From: Desulfobacterales bacterium
GTDB taxonomy: Bacteria > Desulfobacterota > DSM-4660 > Desulfatiglandales > JALVZP01
Length of the DNA stretch: 17,524 nucleotides
Reading direction: 5' to 3'
NCBI GenBank assembly: GCA_027064285.1
Contig: JAMOPX010000071.1
Span: 1 to 17,524 of the forward strand
Both the position numbers and the translations under genes were made by a program. The notes beneath the pieces are model-generated. The model did not search any database. It was not told where the DNA came from and worked only from the letters and a program-made list of their open reading frames with translations. Positions 6,187-13,848 of this stretch are shown here, piece by piece (within the stretch, counting starts at the first letter, position 1; each line of letters starts with the position of its first letter).

Positions 6187-7175
6187 ATAATAAAAAACTA
6201 AGAGTTGCAGTTATAGGGGTTGGACATCTTGGCAAATATCACTTGGAGAAATATATCTCTATCCCAGATGTGACTCTTGTAGGAGTAGTGGACATAAATC
6301 CAAAAAGATTAAAAGAAATCACTGCTAAGCATAAAGTGAGAGGCTTTAAAAGCCACCATGACATGATAAATTTAGTGGATGCTGTAAGCATTGCTGTTCC
6401 CACAGAAGTTCATTTTGATGTAGCAATGGACTTTTTAACAAAAGGAATACATATACTTGTAGAAAAACCTATAACTTACGACATATCCCAAGCAGATATA
6501 TTGTTGGATAAGGCAAAAGAGACAGGCGCAATTGTTCAAGTAGGGCTTGTAGAAAGATTCAATCCTGCTGTGATAAAAATGAAATCTCTTGTGAAAGAGC
6601 CTATATTTTTGGAAGCACATAGGATGAATAATTTTACTCCACGAGGCACAGATGTAGATGTAGTGTTGGATCTCATGATACACGATGTAGATATAGTATT
6701 AGATATAGTGGAATCTGAACCTGCAGATATACATGCAGTTGGAATGTCTGTGATTACAGATAAGATAGATATTGCTAATGCCAGATTGGTATTTAAAAAT
6801 GGCATAGCTGCTAATCTTACTGCCAGCAGAGTATCTGGTAAGGTATTGAGAAAAATCAGGGTATTCCAGCCTGATTCATATATCTCAGCGGACTATGCAA
6901 AAAGAAGAGTAACTGTTGTAAGTCATGATAAAACAAGAAAAGATAAATTTGGTTTTCCAAAACTTACCATGGAAAAGGTAGAATTTCCTGATAGTGATCC
7001 ATTAGCTGATGAAATAGTATCCTTTGTGAACTCTGTAAAAAATGGACAAGAACCTGTTGTTAGTGGATATGAAGGCAAAAAGGCATTAGAAATTGCCCTC
7101 CATATAATAGATGAGATAAAAAGCAACTCAAAAGAGCTAAATGAAAAGTGCCTAAGAAAACAGTTTTTATTATAG
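6183..7175 (+). CDS. Gfo/Idh/MocA family oxidoreductase in the lipid A operon
   Basis: An NAD(P)-dependent dehydrogenase of the Gfo/Idh/MocA family, 330 aa. The Rossmann motif GVGHLG lies at residues 12-17, the family E-K-P motif at 94-96 (ILVEKPI), and the second-domain active-site region contains MIHDVD (165-170). AAGGAG stands 8 nt before the start. It overlaps the lpxI stop by 4 nt and lpxB by 28 nt, so it is firmly within the operon. Members often occur in lpx clusters of Desulfobacterota and relatives, but I know of no settled function. GnnA, which oxidises the 3-position of UDP-GlcNAc for amide-linked lipid A in Acidithiobacillus and Leptospira, belongs to the same superfamily and has a similar location, but its partner aminotransferase GnnB is absent here. 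The substrate is unassigned, presumably a UDP-sugar. Confidence 0.88.
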   Translation: MNNKKLRVAVIGVGHLGKYHLEKYISIPDVTLVGVVDINPKRLKEITAKHKVRGFKSHHDMINLVDAVSIAVPTEVHFDVAMDFLTKGIHILVEKPITYDISQADILLDKAKETGAIVQVGLVERFNPAVIKMKSLVKEPIFLEAHRMNNFTPRGTDVDVVLDLMIHDVDIVLDIVESEPADIHAVGMSVITDKIDIANARLVFKNGIAANLTASRVSGKVLRKIRVFQPDSYISADYAKRRVTVVSHDKTRKDKFGFPKLTMEKVEFPDSDPLADEIVSFVNSVKNGQEPVVSGYEGKKALEIALHIIDEIKSNSKELNEKCLRKQFLL

Positions 7176-8317
7176 CAGGTGAATCATCTGGTGATTTACA
7201 TGGATCCAATCTTGTTAAATCTATAAAAGAATTAAATCCTGAAGTAGATTTTATCGGCATAGGTGGAGATAATATGAAACGAGCAGGTGTAAAGCTTATA
7301 ACACATTCTTCAGAAATGGCAGTAGTAGGCTTCACAGAAGTTCTTACAAGAATTTATAAAATAACAAAAACTGGGATAGAAATCAAAAAAATGCTTAAAA
7401 AGAACAGACCTGATTTGGTTATCTTGATAGACTATCCAGATTTTAATTTGCATATAGCTGGATACGCAAAAAAACTTGGTATTCCTGTTATGTACTACAT
7501 TAGTCCACAGGTGTGGGCATGGAGATCTGGAAGGGTAAAAAAGATAAGAAAAAGAGTAGATAAAATGGTGGTTATTTTACCATTTGAAAAAGAATTCTAT
7601 GAAAAAAGAGGAGTAAATGTAAGCTATGTAGGACATCCCATAATGGATGCAATCCCAAAGACAATAGATAAAGACAGCATCAAAAAAGAATTAAAAATAA
7701 ACAATGCTTATCCTGTATTTGCCCTGCTTCCGGGAAGCAGAAAACATGAAATAGAAAAAACACTACCTGTAATGGCAAAGGCACTTTATAGGTTGAAAAA
7801 TACATACAATAATCTAACTGCATTTATTGTCTTAGCAGATTCTGTAACTCCTGAGTATGCTAGAAAACTTATTGGAGGCTTTGAATTTATAAAGATATTT
7901 CCCAGTCATGAGATTTACAGAATCTTGAGGATATCTGATTTAGCATTTGTTACTTCTGGAACAGCAACTCTTGAAACAGCAATAATGGGCACACCAATGG
8001 TAGTAGTTTATAAAGGTTCTCCTGTATCCTTCTGGATCGCAAAAAGTTTGGTAAAAGTAAAATATATTAGCCTTGTAAACCTTATTGCAGATGAAAAAAT
8101 TGTTCCAGAGCTCATTCAGGATGAATTTAATCTAAAAAACCTGATAAAAGAAACCTTCAGGATACTGGAAAATAATTTATTAAGACAAAAGATGAAAGAA
8201 AAACTCAGAACAATTAAAAACAGACTTGGAAAAGGAGGTGCTTCAAAAAAAGCAGCAATGATAGCTATAGAAATGCTGGAGGGAAAGTATGGCCAGCACA
8301 GTATTAGTAGTAGATGA
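7148..8317 (+). CDS. lpxB: Lipid-A-disaccharide synthase LpxB
   Basis: LpxB (GT19) condenses lipid X with UDP-2,3-diacylglucosamine to form the beta-1',6-linked disaccharide at the cytoplasmic membrane surface. The 389-aa protein has IIAGESSGDLHG at residues 8-19, IDYPDFN at 94-100 (D98, equivalent to E. coli D98), YYISPQVWAWR at 116-126, VGHPIMD at 161-167, LLPGSRKHEIE at 193-203 and the donor-binding SGTATLETAI...GTPMVVVYK. It appears to begin with GTG 7148, inside the 3' end of the Gfo/Idh gene (28-nt overlap), with only a weak Shine-Dalgarno; the resulting MPKKTVFIIAGE fits the family N-terminus. Its 3' end overlaps the response regulator by 29 nt. Length is normal (about 380-390 aa). Confidence 0.95.
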   Translation: MPKKTVFIIAGESSGDLHGSNLVKSIKELNPEVDFIGIGGDNMKRAGVKLITHSSEMAVVGFTEVLTRIYKITKTGIEIKKMLKKNRPDLVILIDYPDFNLHIAGYAKKLGIPVMYYISPQVWAWRSGRVKKIRKRVDKMVVILPFEKEFYEKRGVNVSYVGHPIMDAIPKTIDKDSIKKELKINNAYPVFALLPGSRKHEIEKTLPVMAKALYRLKNTYNNLTAFIVLADSVTPEYARKLIGGFEFIKIFPSHEIYRILRISDLAFVTSGTATLETAIMGTPMVVVYKGSPVSFWIAKSLVKVKYISLVNLIADEKIVPELIQDEFNLKNLIKETFRILENNLLRQKMKEKLRTIKNRLGKGGASKKAAMIAIEMLEGKYGQHSISSR

Positions 8318-9671
8318 TGAAGAAAGTATCCTTTTTTCCATAGAAGGTGTGCTTTCAGATGAGGGTTTTGAAGTGGTATGTGCAAAAAGTGGAGAAGAGG
8401 CTCTAAATATAATGCAAGAATCTATCCCTGATGTAGTATTACTGGACATTCTCATGCCAGATGGAATAGATGGAATAGAAACCCTTGTTAAGATAAAACA
8501 AAGATATCCTTTATTACCTGTTATTATGATGTCAGGCCATGGTACAATAGAAACCGCTGTTAAGGCAACAAAGCTGGGAGCCTATGACTTTATTGAAAAG
8601 CCCATTTCCTTAGACAAACTTATATTGTGCATAAACAATGCTATTGAGCACTTGAGATTAAGGCAAGAAATAAATCTTATCAAAGAAAAAGAGGAAAGCA
8701 GATACAAAATTATAGGCCATAGCAAGGCAATAAAGGACTTAATTGATCAAATAAGAATGGTAGCTCCTACAGATGCATGTGTTTTGATCACTGGTGAAAA
8801 TGGTACAGGGAAAGAGCTGGTTGCACACAATATCCATTGGTTCAGCAAAAGATCAAGTAAGCCTATGGTAGAGATAAATTGTGCAGCTATTCCTGATGAA
8901 CTGATAGAAACAGAGCTTTTTGGTTATGAAAAAGGGGCATTTACTGGAGCAAACTCCATGAAGAAAGGAAAGTTTGATCTTGCCCATCATGGGACCATAT
9001 TTCTGGACGAAATAGGAGATATGAGCCTTAAAGCCCAGTCTAAGATATTGAGAATACTTCAGGAAAAAAGATTTGAAAGAGTAGGAGGCAGCAGTCCAAT
9101 AGAGGTTGATGTAAGAGTGGTAGCAGCAACAAACAAGAATTTAGAGGAGGAAATAAAGAAAGGCAGGTTTAGAGAGGATCTTTATTTCAGATTAAATGTG
9201 GTTCCAATAAGGGTTCCTCCTTTAAGAGAAAGGATTGAGGACATTCCTGATCTAATAAACTGGTTTGTAAAAGAGTTTTCTATAAGTACAAATTTGGAAC
9301 CAAAAATATTTTCAGAACAGGCTGTTGAAATGCTAAAAGAATATCCTTGGCCAGGAAATGTAAGAGAGTTAAAAAACTTAGTGGAGAGGCTTATAATCAT
9401 GACACCTGAGGATACAATAGAACCGCGACATATTCCTGCTCCATATAATCGGGAAAAGGAAAAAGATGAAGAAGAATTGGATCAGCTTTTTAAACTGGGG
9501 TCTTTAAAAGAAGCCAAAAATGAGTTTGAAAAGCTCTTTATAGCAAATAAACTAAAGGAATTTAGAGGAAATATATCCCAAACAGCAGAAGCAATAAATG
9601 TGGAAAGAAGCTATCTTCATAAGAAGATCAAGATGTATGGCATAGATGTATCTGAATACAAAAGGAGGTAA
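8289..9671 (+). CDS. Sigma54-dependent response regulator, NtrX/NtrC type
   Basis: A 460-aa transcriptional activator with three domains. The receiver (about 4-118) has D9, D10, phospho-acceptor D53 (LLDILMP), S82 and K104. The AAA+ domain (about 139-370) has Walker A GENGTGKE (169-176), the sigma54-contacting loop GAFTGA (216-221) and Walker B TIFLDEIGD (236-244). A Fis-type helix-turn-helix near the C-terminus (GNISQTAEAINVERSYLHKK) resembles NtrX. With GAFTGA intact it should open sigma54 promoters. GGAGGG stands 6 nt before ATG 8289, which is inside lpxB (29-nt overlap). No histidine kinase lies in the window, so its signal is unknown; linkage to lipid A genes suggests envelope state, which is inference. 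No -24/-12 promoter was recognised in the window. The EI24 gene follows after 8 nt. Confidence 0.92.
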   Translation: MASTVLVVDDEESILFSIEGVLSDEGFEVVCAKSGEEALNIMQESIPDVVLLDILMPDGIDGIETLVKIKQRYPLLPVIMMSGHGTIETAVKATKLGAYDFIEKPISLDKLILCINNAIEHLRLRQEINLIKEKEESRYKIIGHSKAIKDLIDQIRMVAPTDACVLITGENGTGKELVAHNIHWFSKRSSKPMVEINCAAIPDELIETELFGYEKGAFTGANSMKKGKFDLAHHGTIFLDEIGDMSLKAQSKILRILQEKRFERVGGSSPIEVDVRVVAATNKNLEEEIKKGRFREDLYFRLNVVPIRVPPLRERIEDIPDLINWFVKEFSISTNLEPKIFSEQAVEMLKEYPWPGNVRELKNLVERLIIMTPEDTIEPRHIPAPYNREKEKDEEELDQLFKLGSLKEAKNEFEKLFIANKLKEFRGNISQTAEAINVERSYLHKKIKMYGIDVSEYKRR

Positions 9672-9679
9672 ACACAAAA

Positions 9680-10426
9680 ATGCTTAATGGTTTTGTTCAG
9701 GGAATTAAATACAATGCAAAAGGATTGTTCTTAGGTATAAAAACACCAAAACTTCTTTTACTTGGTATATTGAGATTTATAATACTTGTTGCATTTACTA
9801 TAATTCTTGCCACCCTTGCTATCTCATATCATGCCAAAATTATGGCACTTATATGGGTAAAACCTGAAAATATTTGGATTGTATGGATATGGCATTTTCT
9901 TTCTTGGTTGCTTACCTTATTCATGATAGGAATATCTACCTTGACTTCCTATATATTGTCTCAGATATTATTTAGTGTATTAATAATGGACTACATGTCC
10001 AGAATCACAGAAAGAATAATTACTGGTAGAGTTCAAGAACCTAAACTGTCTTTTGTTAAATTTAGTCTTTATTCAATAAAACAGGAAATTCCAAGAACTA
10101 TTCTTCCAATAGCAATCTCAACAGCCTTGTTTATCTTAGGATGGTTTACTCCACTTGGACCAGTTATTGCTACGATTTCTTCAATAATCACTATAATATT
10201 TCTTTCTTGGGATAACACAGACCTGGTGGCAGCCAGAAGACTTTTGCCATTCAAAAAACGAGTTCATCTTCTTGCAAAAAATCTTCCTTTTCATATAGGA
10301 TTTGGGCTTTACTTTCTTATTCCTTTATTAAACAGTATATTTTTTTCCTTTTCTCCTGTAGGTGCTACTATGTATTATTTAGAAGTAATTGAAAAACAGG
10401 AAGAAAATGAAAAGGGAACGTCTTAA
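9680..10426 (+). CDS. EI24-domain (CysZ-like) inner-membrane protein
   Basis: A 248-aa hydrophobic protein of the EI24/CysZ family. CysZ is a sulfate permease in enteric bacteria, but most members have no tested function. Likely membrane-embedded stretches lie at about residues 25-50, 65-100, 138-156, 160-177 and 203-224. The C-terminal LVAARRLLPFKKRVHLLAK followed by FHIGFGLYFLIPLLNSIFF and PVGATMYYLE is the family signature as I know it. AGGAGG lies about 11 nt before ATG 9680, and only 8 nt separate it from the regulator, so it is the last gene of the lpx operon. If the host is a sulfate reducer, sulfate transport would be reasonable, but an envelope role in line with its operon partners is equally possible. 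Downstream is a 190-bp palindromic element that begins at its stop codon. Confidence 0.8.
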   Translation: MLNGFVQGIKYNAKGLFLGIKTPKLLLLGILRFIILVAFTIILATLAISYHAKIMALIWVKPENIWIVWIWHFLSWLLTLFMIGISTLTSYILSQILFSVLIMDYMSRITERIITGRVQEPKLSFVKFSLYSIKQEIPRTILPIAISTALFILGWFTPLGPVIATISSIITIIFLSWDNTDLVAARRLLPFKKRVHLLAKNLPFHIGFGLYFLIPLLNSIFFSFSPVGATMYYLEVIEKQEENEKGTS

Positions 10427-10612
10427 GATCTGACCTTATGCAAAAGTTTTTATCTCAGGAGGGATAACAGCGAATGCGGTATTGGGGCAAAAGGGTTTTT
10501 CGTCTGCTCCGACAGTCGCATCCGAAAAATCCCTTTGCTCTTATTCCACTTCCGGTCTTAACCCTATACTGCATACAGATAAGACAGAAACTTTTGCGTA
10601 AGGTTAGTTAAG
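10422..10612. repeat. Long imperfect palindrome (about 190 bp) with repeat B ends
   Basis: The two halves are inverted copies of each other. The outer arms pair best: the segment beginning CTTAAGATCTGACCTTATG (10422-10440) and continuing CAAAAGTTT corresponds to the reverse complement of 10588-10612. The innermost arms are GCAAAAGGGTTTTTCG and CGAAAAATCCCTTTGC, flanking a roughly 20-nt loop (about 10504-10523). Between them the arms align at about two-thirds identity. The right end (10576-10607) is repeat B in inverted orientation, and the left end from 10430 is a shorter B copy. It starts at the stop codon of the EI24 gene and could fold in that transcript as a large hairpin, perhaps ending or protecting the lpx mRNA. 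A MITE-like element or paired inverted copies of a repeat would look the same. No open reading frame of note is inside. Confidence 0.7.
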
Positions 10613-10665
10613 ATTAAGAATGTAAAAGAGATAAAAGACAGATGAAGAGACCTTTTTTCTTGTTT

Positions 10666-10695
10666 TTTAAATGGAAAATGAGATATATTTATAAT
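10666..10695 (+). promoter_or_regulatory. Candidate promoter for the kinase-like gene
   Basis: The region 10613-10796 is very AT-rich and holds a perfect TATAAT (10690-10695) with a moderate -35 TTTAAA 18 bp upstream (10666-10671). TTGTTT (10660-10665) with TATATT (10684-10689) is an overlapping alternative, also with an 18-bp spacer. The leader to the ATG at 10797 would be about 95 nt. In such AT-rich sequence chance matches are expected, so this is tentative. Confidence 0.35.
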
Positions 10696-10796
10696 ATTCT
10701 GTAAGATATTAGATTTTACAAAATACTATAAAACATACAAATAAAAAGAAAATGAAATTTAATAATTATGAATAACCATAAAAAAGGGGGAGAGAA

Positions 10797-11483
10797 ATGA
10801 GTTCTACTTTTGAACATTTAATAAACAAACAAATTAAAAGGTGGGAGATAGCCAAAAAAAAAGGCCAAAAAAAGGCTTATATTCCTGTTATTACTATATC
10901 CAGAGAGCCAGGCAGTGGGGGAAGTATTATAGGTGAAAGGGTTGCTGAATTAGAAGGGCTTGATTTCTTTCATAAAGAAATAATAACCCGGATAGCAGAA
11001 GATTCAAATATAAGTAATTTGTTGTTAGAAACATTGGATGAAAAGGGGCTGTCTTTGATAGAAGAATGGATTTCTTCTTTAGTAAACAGACAGCATCTTT
11101 GGCCTGACAAATTTTTGCAGCATCTCATGAGGGTAATTGGAACCATTGGTAGACATGGTGGTGCAGTAATTGTGGGAAGAGGAGCAAATTTTTTACTGCC
11201 ACCAGAAAAGACTGTGAGGATCAGAGTTATTGCTCCGCTGGAAAAAAGAGTAAAAGATGTATCCAAACAGTTTAATGTATCTTTGGAAGAAGCAAGAAAA
11301 AGGGTAATAAGAACCGAATCTGATAGAAGGGCATTTATAAGAAAATATTTTCATGCAGATATAACCTCTTCCTTAAATTATGATCTTGTAATAAATACTG
11401 ACATCATTGGATTAGAAGGTGCAGTTAGAACTATCAGAGAGGCGTTTCATTACAAAAAAGAGGCTATGGTAGTTGAAACATAA
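10797..11483 (+). CDS. Cytidylate kinase-like family protein
   Basis: A 228-aa member of the cytidylate-kinase-like P-loop family (PF13189 type). The N-terminal ITISREPGSGGSIIGERVAE (33-52) replaces the classical GxxxxGK[ST] loop, as is normal for the family, and is followed by DFFHKEIITRIAE. IGRHGGAVIVGRGANFLLP (about residues 116-134) and the late segment KRVKDVSKQFNVSLEEARKRV, with DRRAFIRKYFHAD, are further family features. True Cmk makes CDP from CMP; this family is of uncertain substrate and is widespread in anaerobes. A strong GGGGGAGAG precedes the ATG. It stands after a long intergenic gap, probably with its own promoter, and 63 nt before the unrecognised 118-aa gene, with which it is likely co-transcribed. 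Confidence 0.85.
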   Translation: MSSTFEHLINKQIKRWEIAKKKGQKKAYIPVITISREPGSGGSIIGERVAELEGLDFFHKEIITRIAEDSNISNLLLETLDEKGLSLIEEWISSLVNRQHLWPDKFLQHLMRVIGTIGRHGGAVIVGRGANFLLPPEKTVRIRVIAPLEKRVKDVSKQFNVSLEEARKRVIRTESDRRAFIRKYFHADITSSLNYDLVINTDIIGLEGAVRTIREAFHYKKEAMVVET

Positions 11484-11503
11484 AGAAATCAAATAAACCA
11501 GTG

Positions 11504-11522
11504 AGTGGGATATTTGCCCACT
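11504..11522. repeat. Short hairpin between kinase-like gene and 118-aa gene
   Basis: AGTGGG (11504-11509), a 7-nt loop and CCCACT (11517-11522) form a perfect 6-bp stem 20 nt after the upstream stop codon. No T-run follows on the plus strand, so it is not a standard terminator; it may stabilise or process the two-gene mRNA. Confidence 0.4.
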
Positions 11523-11546
11523 AATTAAAGGAGAGAGGGGTGTCGT

Positions 11547-11903
11547 ATGACAAAAAGAATCTCTTTTACAAAGCATCTTAATAGACTACTTCCCAGATTT
11601 AGAGAGAATATGAGCAATGCAGAATCTACAGAGGATGTAAAAAAGTTCTTCCTTTATGCTGTAAAAGAGCTTTTAGAAGATATCTTAGAAAAAGAGATAG
11701 ATATAATAAAAGACGATATTGTGCTTGCTCCAGAAAAACCACCATTCTATAAAATATCTTCCCAGCTTATTTCAGAATTAAAAGAGGTGTGGAAGGAATC
11801 TGACCTCCCACACCTTATTGAAAAATTAGCAGAATCTGCTACAGGCAGATATAAGCATTTAGAAAAACATCCTGAAAAGACCGAATCAAAGATCAGGATG
11901 TAG
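11547..11903 (+). CDS. Unrecognised 118-aa protein
   Basis: I cannot name a family with confidence. The 118-aa product is soluble-looking and mostly helical, without signal peptide, membrane segment or metal-binding cysteines. It begins MTKRISFTKHLNRLLPRF, has an acidic-basic helix DILEKEIDIIKDDIVL in the middle, and ends with a basic, rather regular tail, ATGRYKHLEKHPEKTESKIRM. A strong GGAGAGAGGGG stands 6 nt before the ATG, and codon use matches its neighbours, so the gene is very likely real. It follows the cytidylate-kinase-like gene after 63 nt, containing a small hairpin. Its stop is only 4 bp from the convergent dnaK stop, leaving no room for a terminator. No function is proposed. Confidence 0.8.
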   Translation: MTKRISFTKHLNRLLPRFRENMSNAESTEDVKKFFLYAVKELLEDILEKEIDIIKDDIVLAPEKPPFYKISSQLISELKEVWKESDLPHLIEKLAESATGRYKHLEKHPEKTESKIRM

Positions 11904-11907
11904 TAAT

Positions 11908-13830
11908 TTATTTCACTTCTTCATAGTCTGCATCTACTACGTCATCTCCTCCAGTGCCACTACTTTGTCCGCCACCTCCCGCTGTACCTGTAGAAGCACC
12001 TCCAGTTGCTGATTGTTGCTGCTGAGTTGCCCTTGCATACATCATTTCTGCAAGCCTATGAGATGCGTGAGTAAGAGCTTCTGTTTTTCTCTTGATCTCC
12101 TCTACATCATCCCCTTCTATTGCCTTTTTCAGCTCTTCAATTGCTTTGTTTATTTCTGACTTTGTTGCCTCATCTATCTTATCACCTACTTCTCTTAGAG
12201 ATTTTTCAGTAGTATAGATGAGGGAATCAGCATTATTTCTTGCCTCTACTAATTCCTTCTTCTTCCTATCCTCTTCTGCATGAAGTTCTGCCTCTTTTAT
12301 AATCTTTTGGATCTCTTCCTCACTCAATCCACTAGAGGCTTTTATCTCAATTGACTGCTCTTTGCCTGTTCCTAAATCTTTTGCAGATACATGGAGTATA
12401 CCATCTGCATCAATGTCAAAGGTTACCTCTATCTGAGGAACTCCTCTTGGGGCAGGTGGTATTCCTACAAGCTGGAATCTACCTAAGGAGACATTATCCT
12501 TTGCCATAGGTCTTTCGCCTTGAAGCACATGTATTTCCACTGCTGTTTGATTATCTGCTGCAGTAGAGAATATCTGGCTCTTTCTAGTGGGAATTGTGGT
12601 ATTTCTCTCTATAAGTTTTGTAAACACCCCACCCAACGTCTCTATACCAAGAGAAAGTGGGGTTACATCTAACAGCAATACATCTTTTACTTCACCTGAA
12701 AGAACACCTCCTTGGATAGCAGCACCAATTGCTACTACTTCGTCAGGATTTACTCCCTTGTGAGGCTCTCTTCCGAATATCTCTTTTACCTTTTCCTGTA
12801 TTTTTGGCATTCTGGTCATACCACCTACAAGAATCACTTCATCTATGTCTTTTGATGTAAGTCCTGCATCCTTCATTGCCTGCTGACACGGTCCTACTAC
12901 TTTTTCAACAAGATCTTCAACTAAAGATTCAAATTTAGCTCTGGTAAGTTTCATATTAAGATGTTTTGGACCACTTGCATCTGCAGTAATAAAAGGCAAG
13001 TTTATTTCTGTTTCTAACATAGTTGAAAGCTCTTTTTTTGCCTTTTCTGCTGCTTCCTTTAATCTTTGAAGCGCCATCCTATCCTTTCTTAAATCAATAC
13101 CCTGCTCTTTCATAAATTCGTCTACTATGTAATTTACAATACGCATATCAAAGTCTTCCCCACCTAAATGGGTGTCTCCACTAGTAGATTTTACTTCAAA
13201 TACACCTTCACCTACCTCTAATATAGATATATCAAATGTACCACCACCCAGGTCAAACACTGCTATCTTCTTTTCGCCTTTTTTGTCTAACCCATAAGCT
13301 AAGGAAGCAGCAGTTGGTTCATTTATGATTCTTCTGACATTCAATCCAGCTATACGCCCTGCATCCTTAGTAGCCTGTCTCTGACTGTCATTAAAGTATG
13401 CAGGAACAGTAATAACTGCATCAGTTACTTTTTCTCCTAAATAAGCTTCTGCTGCTTCTTTTAATTTTCTAAGGATCATAGCAGAGATTTCAGGTGGACT
13501 ATACCTCTTTCCCCTTACTTCCACATGAGCATCACCATTTGGAGCCTTTACAATCTTATATGGCAAGATTTTTATATCTCTCTGTACCTCTGGGGAGTCG
13601 TATCTTCTCCCCATAAGCCTTTTTATTGCAAAAACAGTATTTTCAGGGTTAGTTATCGCTTGCCTTTTTGCTGTTTGTCCTACAAGTATTTCTCCACTCT
13701 CTGTAAATGCTACAACTGATGGAGTTACTCTCTCTCCCTCCTGATTTGGGATAACAACAGGGTCCCCTCCTTGCATTACAGCAACGCAGGAGTTAGTTGT
13801 CCCTAAGTCTATTCCTATTATTTTTCCCAT
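11908..13830 (-). CDS. dnaK: Chaperone protein DnaK (Hsp70)
   Basis: DnaK is the cytoplasmic ATP-dependent Hsp70 that binds exposed hydrophobic segments with DnaJ and GrpE. The 640-aa protein is complete: N-terminal phosphate loop GIDLGTTNSCVAV, ATPase domain motifs YFNDSQRQATKDAGRIAG, NEPTAASLAYG and FDLGGGTFDIS, the linker VLLLDVTPLSLGIETLGG, the substrate-binding domain and the helical lid. It ends in a Gly/Ser/Gln-rich tail followed by DDVVDADYEEVK. AAGGAGGAAGAAA directly precedes ATG 13830. grpE lies 18 nt upstream, so the two form an operon; dnaJ does not follow because the convergent 118-aa gene ends 4 bp beyond the stop. Confidence 0.98.
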   Translation of the reverse strand: MGKIIGIDLGTTNSCVAVMQGGDPVVIPNQEGERVTPSVVAFTESGEILVGQTAKRQAITNPENTVFAIKRLMGRRYDSPEVQRDIKILPYKIVKAPNGDAHVEVRGKRYSPPEISAMILRKLKEAAEAYLGEKVTDAVITVPAYFNDSQRQATKDAGRIAGLNVRRIINEPTAASLAYGLDKKGEKKIAVFDLGGGTFDISILEVGEGVFEVKSTSGDTHLGGEDFDMRIVNYIVDEFMKEQGIDLRKDRMALQRLKEAAEKAKKELSTMLETEINLPFITADASGPKHLNMKLTRAKFESLVEDLVEKVVGPCQQAMKDAGLTSKDIDEVILVGGMTRMPKIQEKVKEIFGREPHKGVNPDEVVAIGAAIQGGVLSGEVKDVLLLDVTPLSLGIETLGGVFTKLIERNTTIPTRKSQIFSTAADNQTAVEIHVLQGERPMAKDNVSLGRFQLVGIPPAPRGVPQIEVTFDIDADGILHVSAKDLGTGKEQSIEIKASSGLSEEEIQKIIKEAELHAEEDRKKKELVEARNNADSLIYTTEKSLREVGDKIDEATKSEINKAIEELKKAIEGDDVEEIKRKTEALTHASHRLAEMMYARATQQQQSATGGASTGTAGGGGQSSGTGGDDVVDADYEEVK

Positions 13831-13848
13831 TTTCTTCCTCCTTAATCT

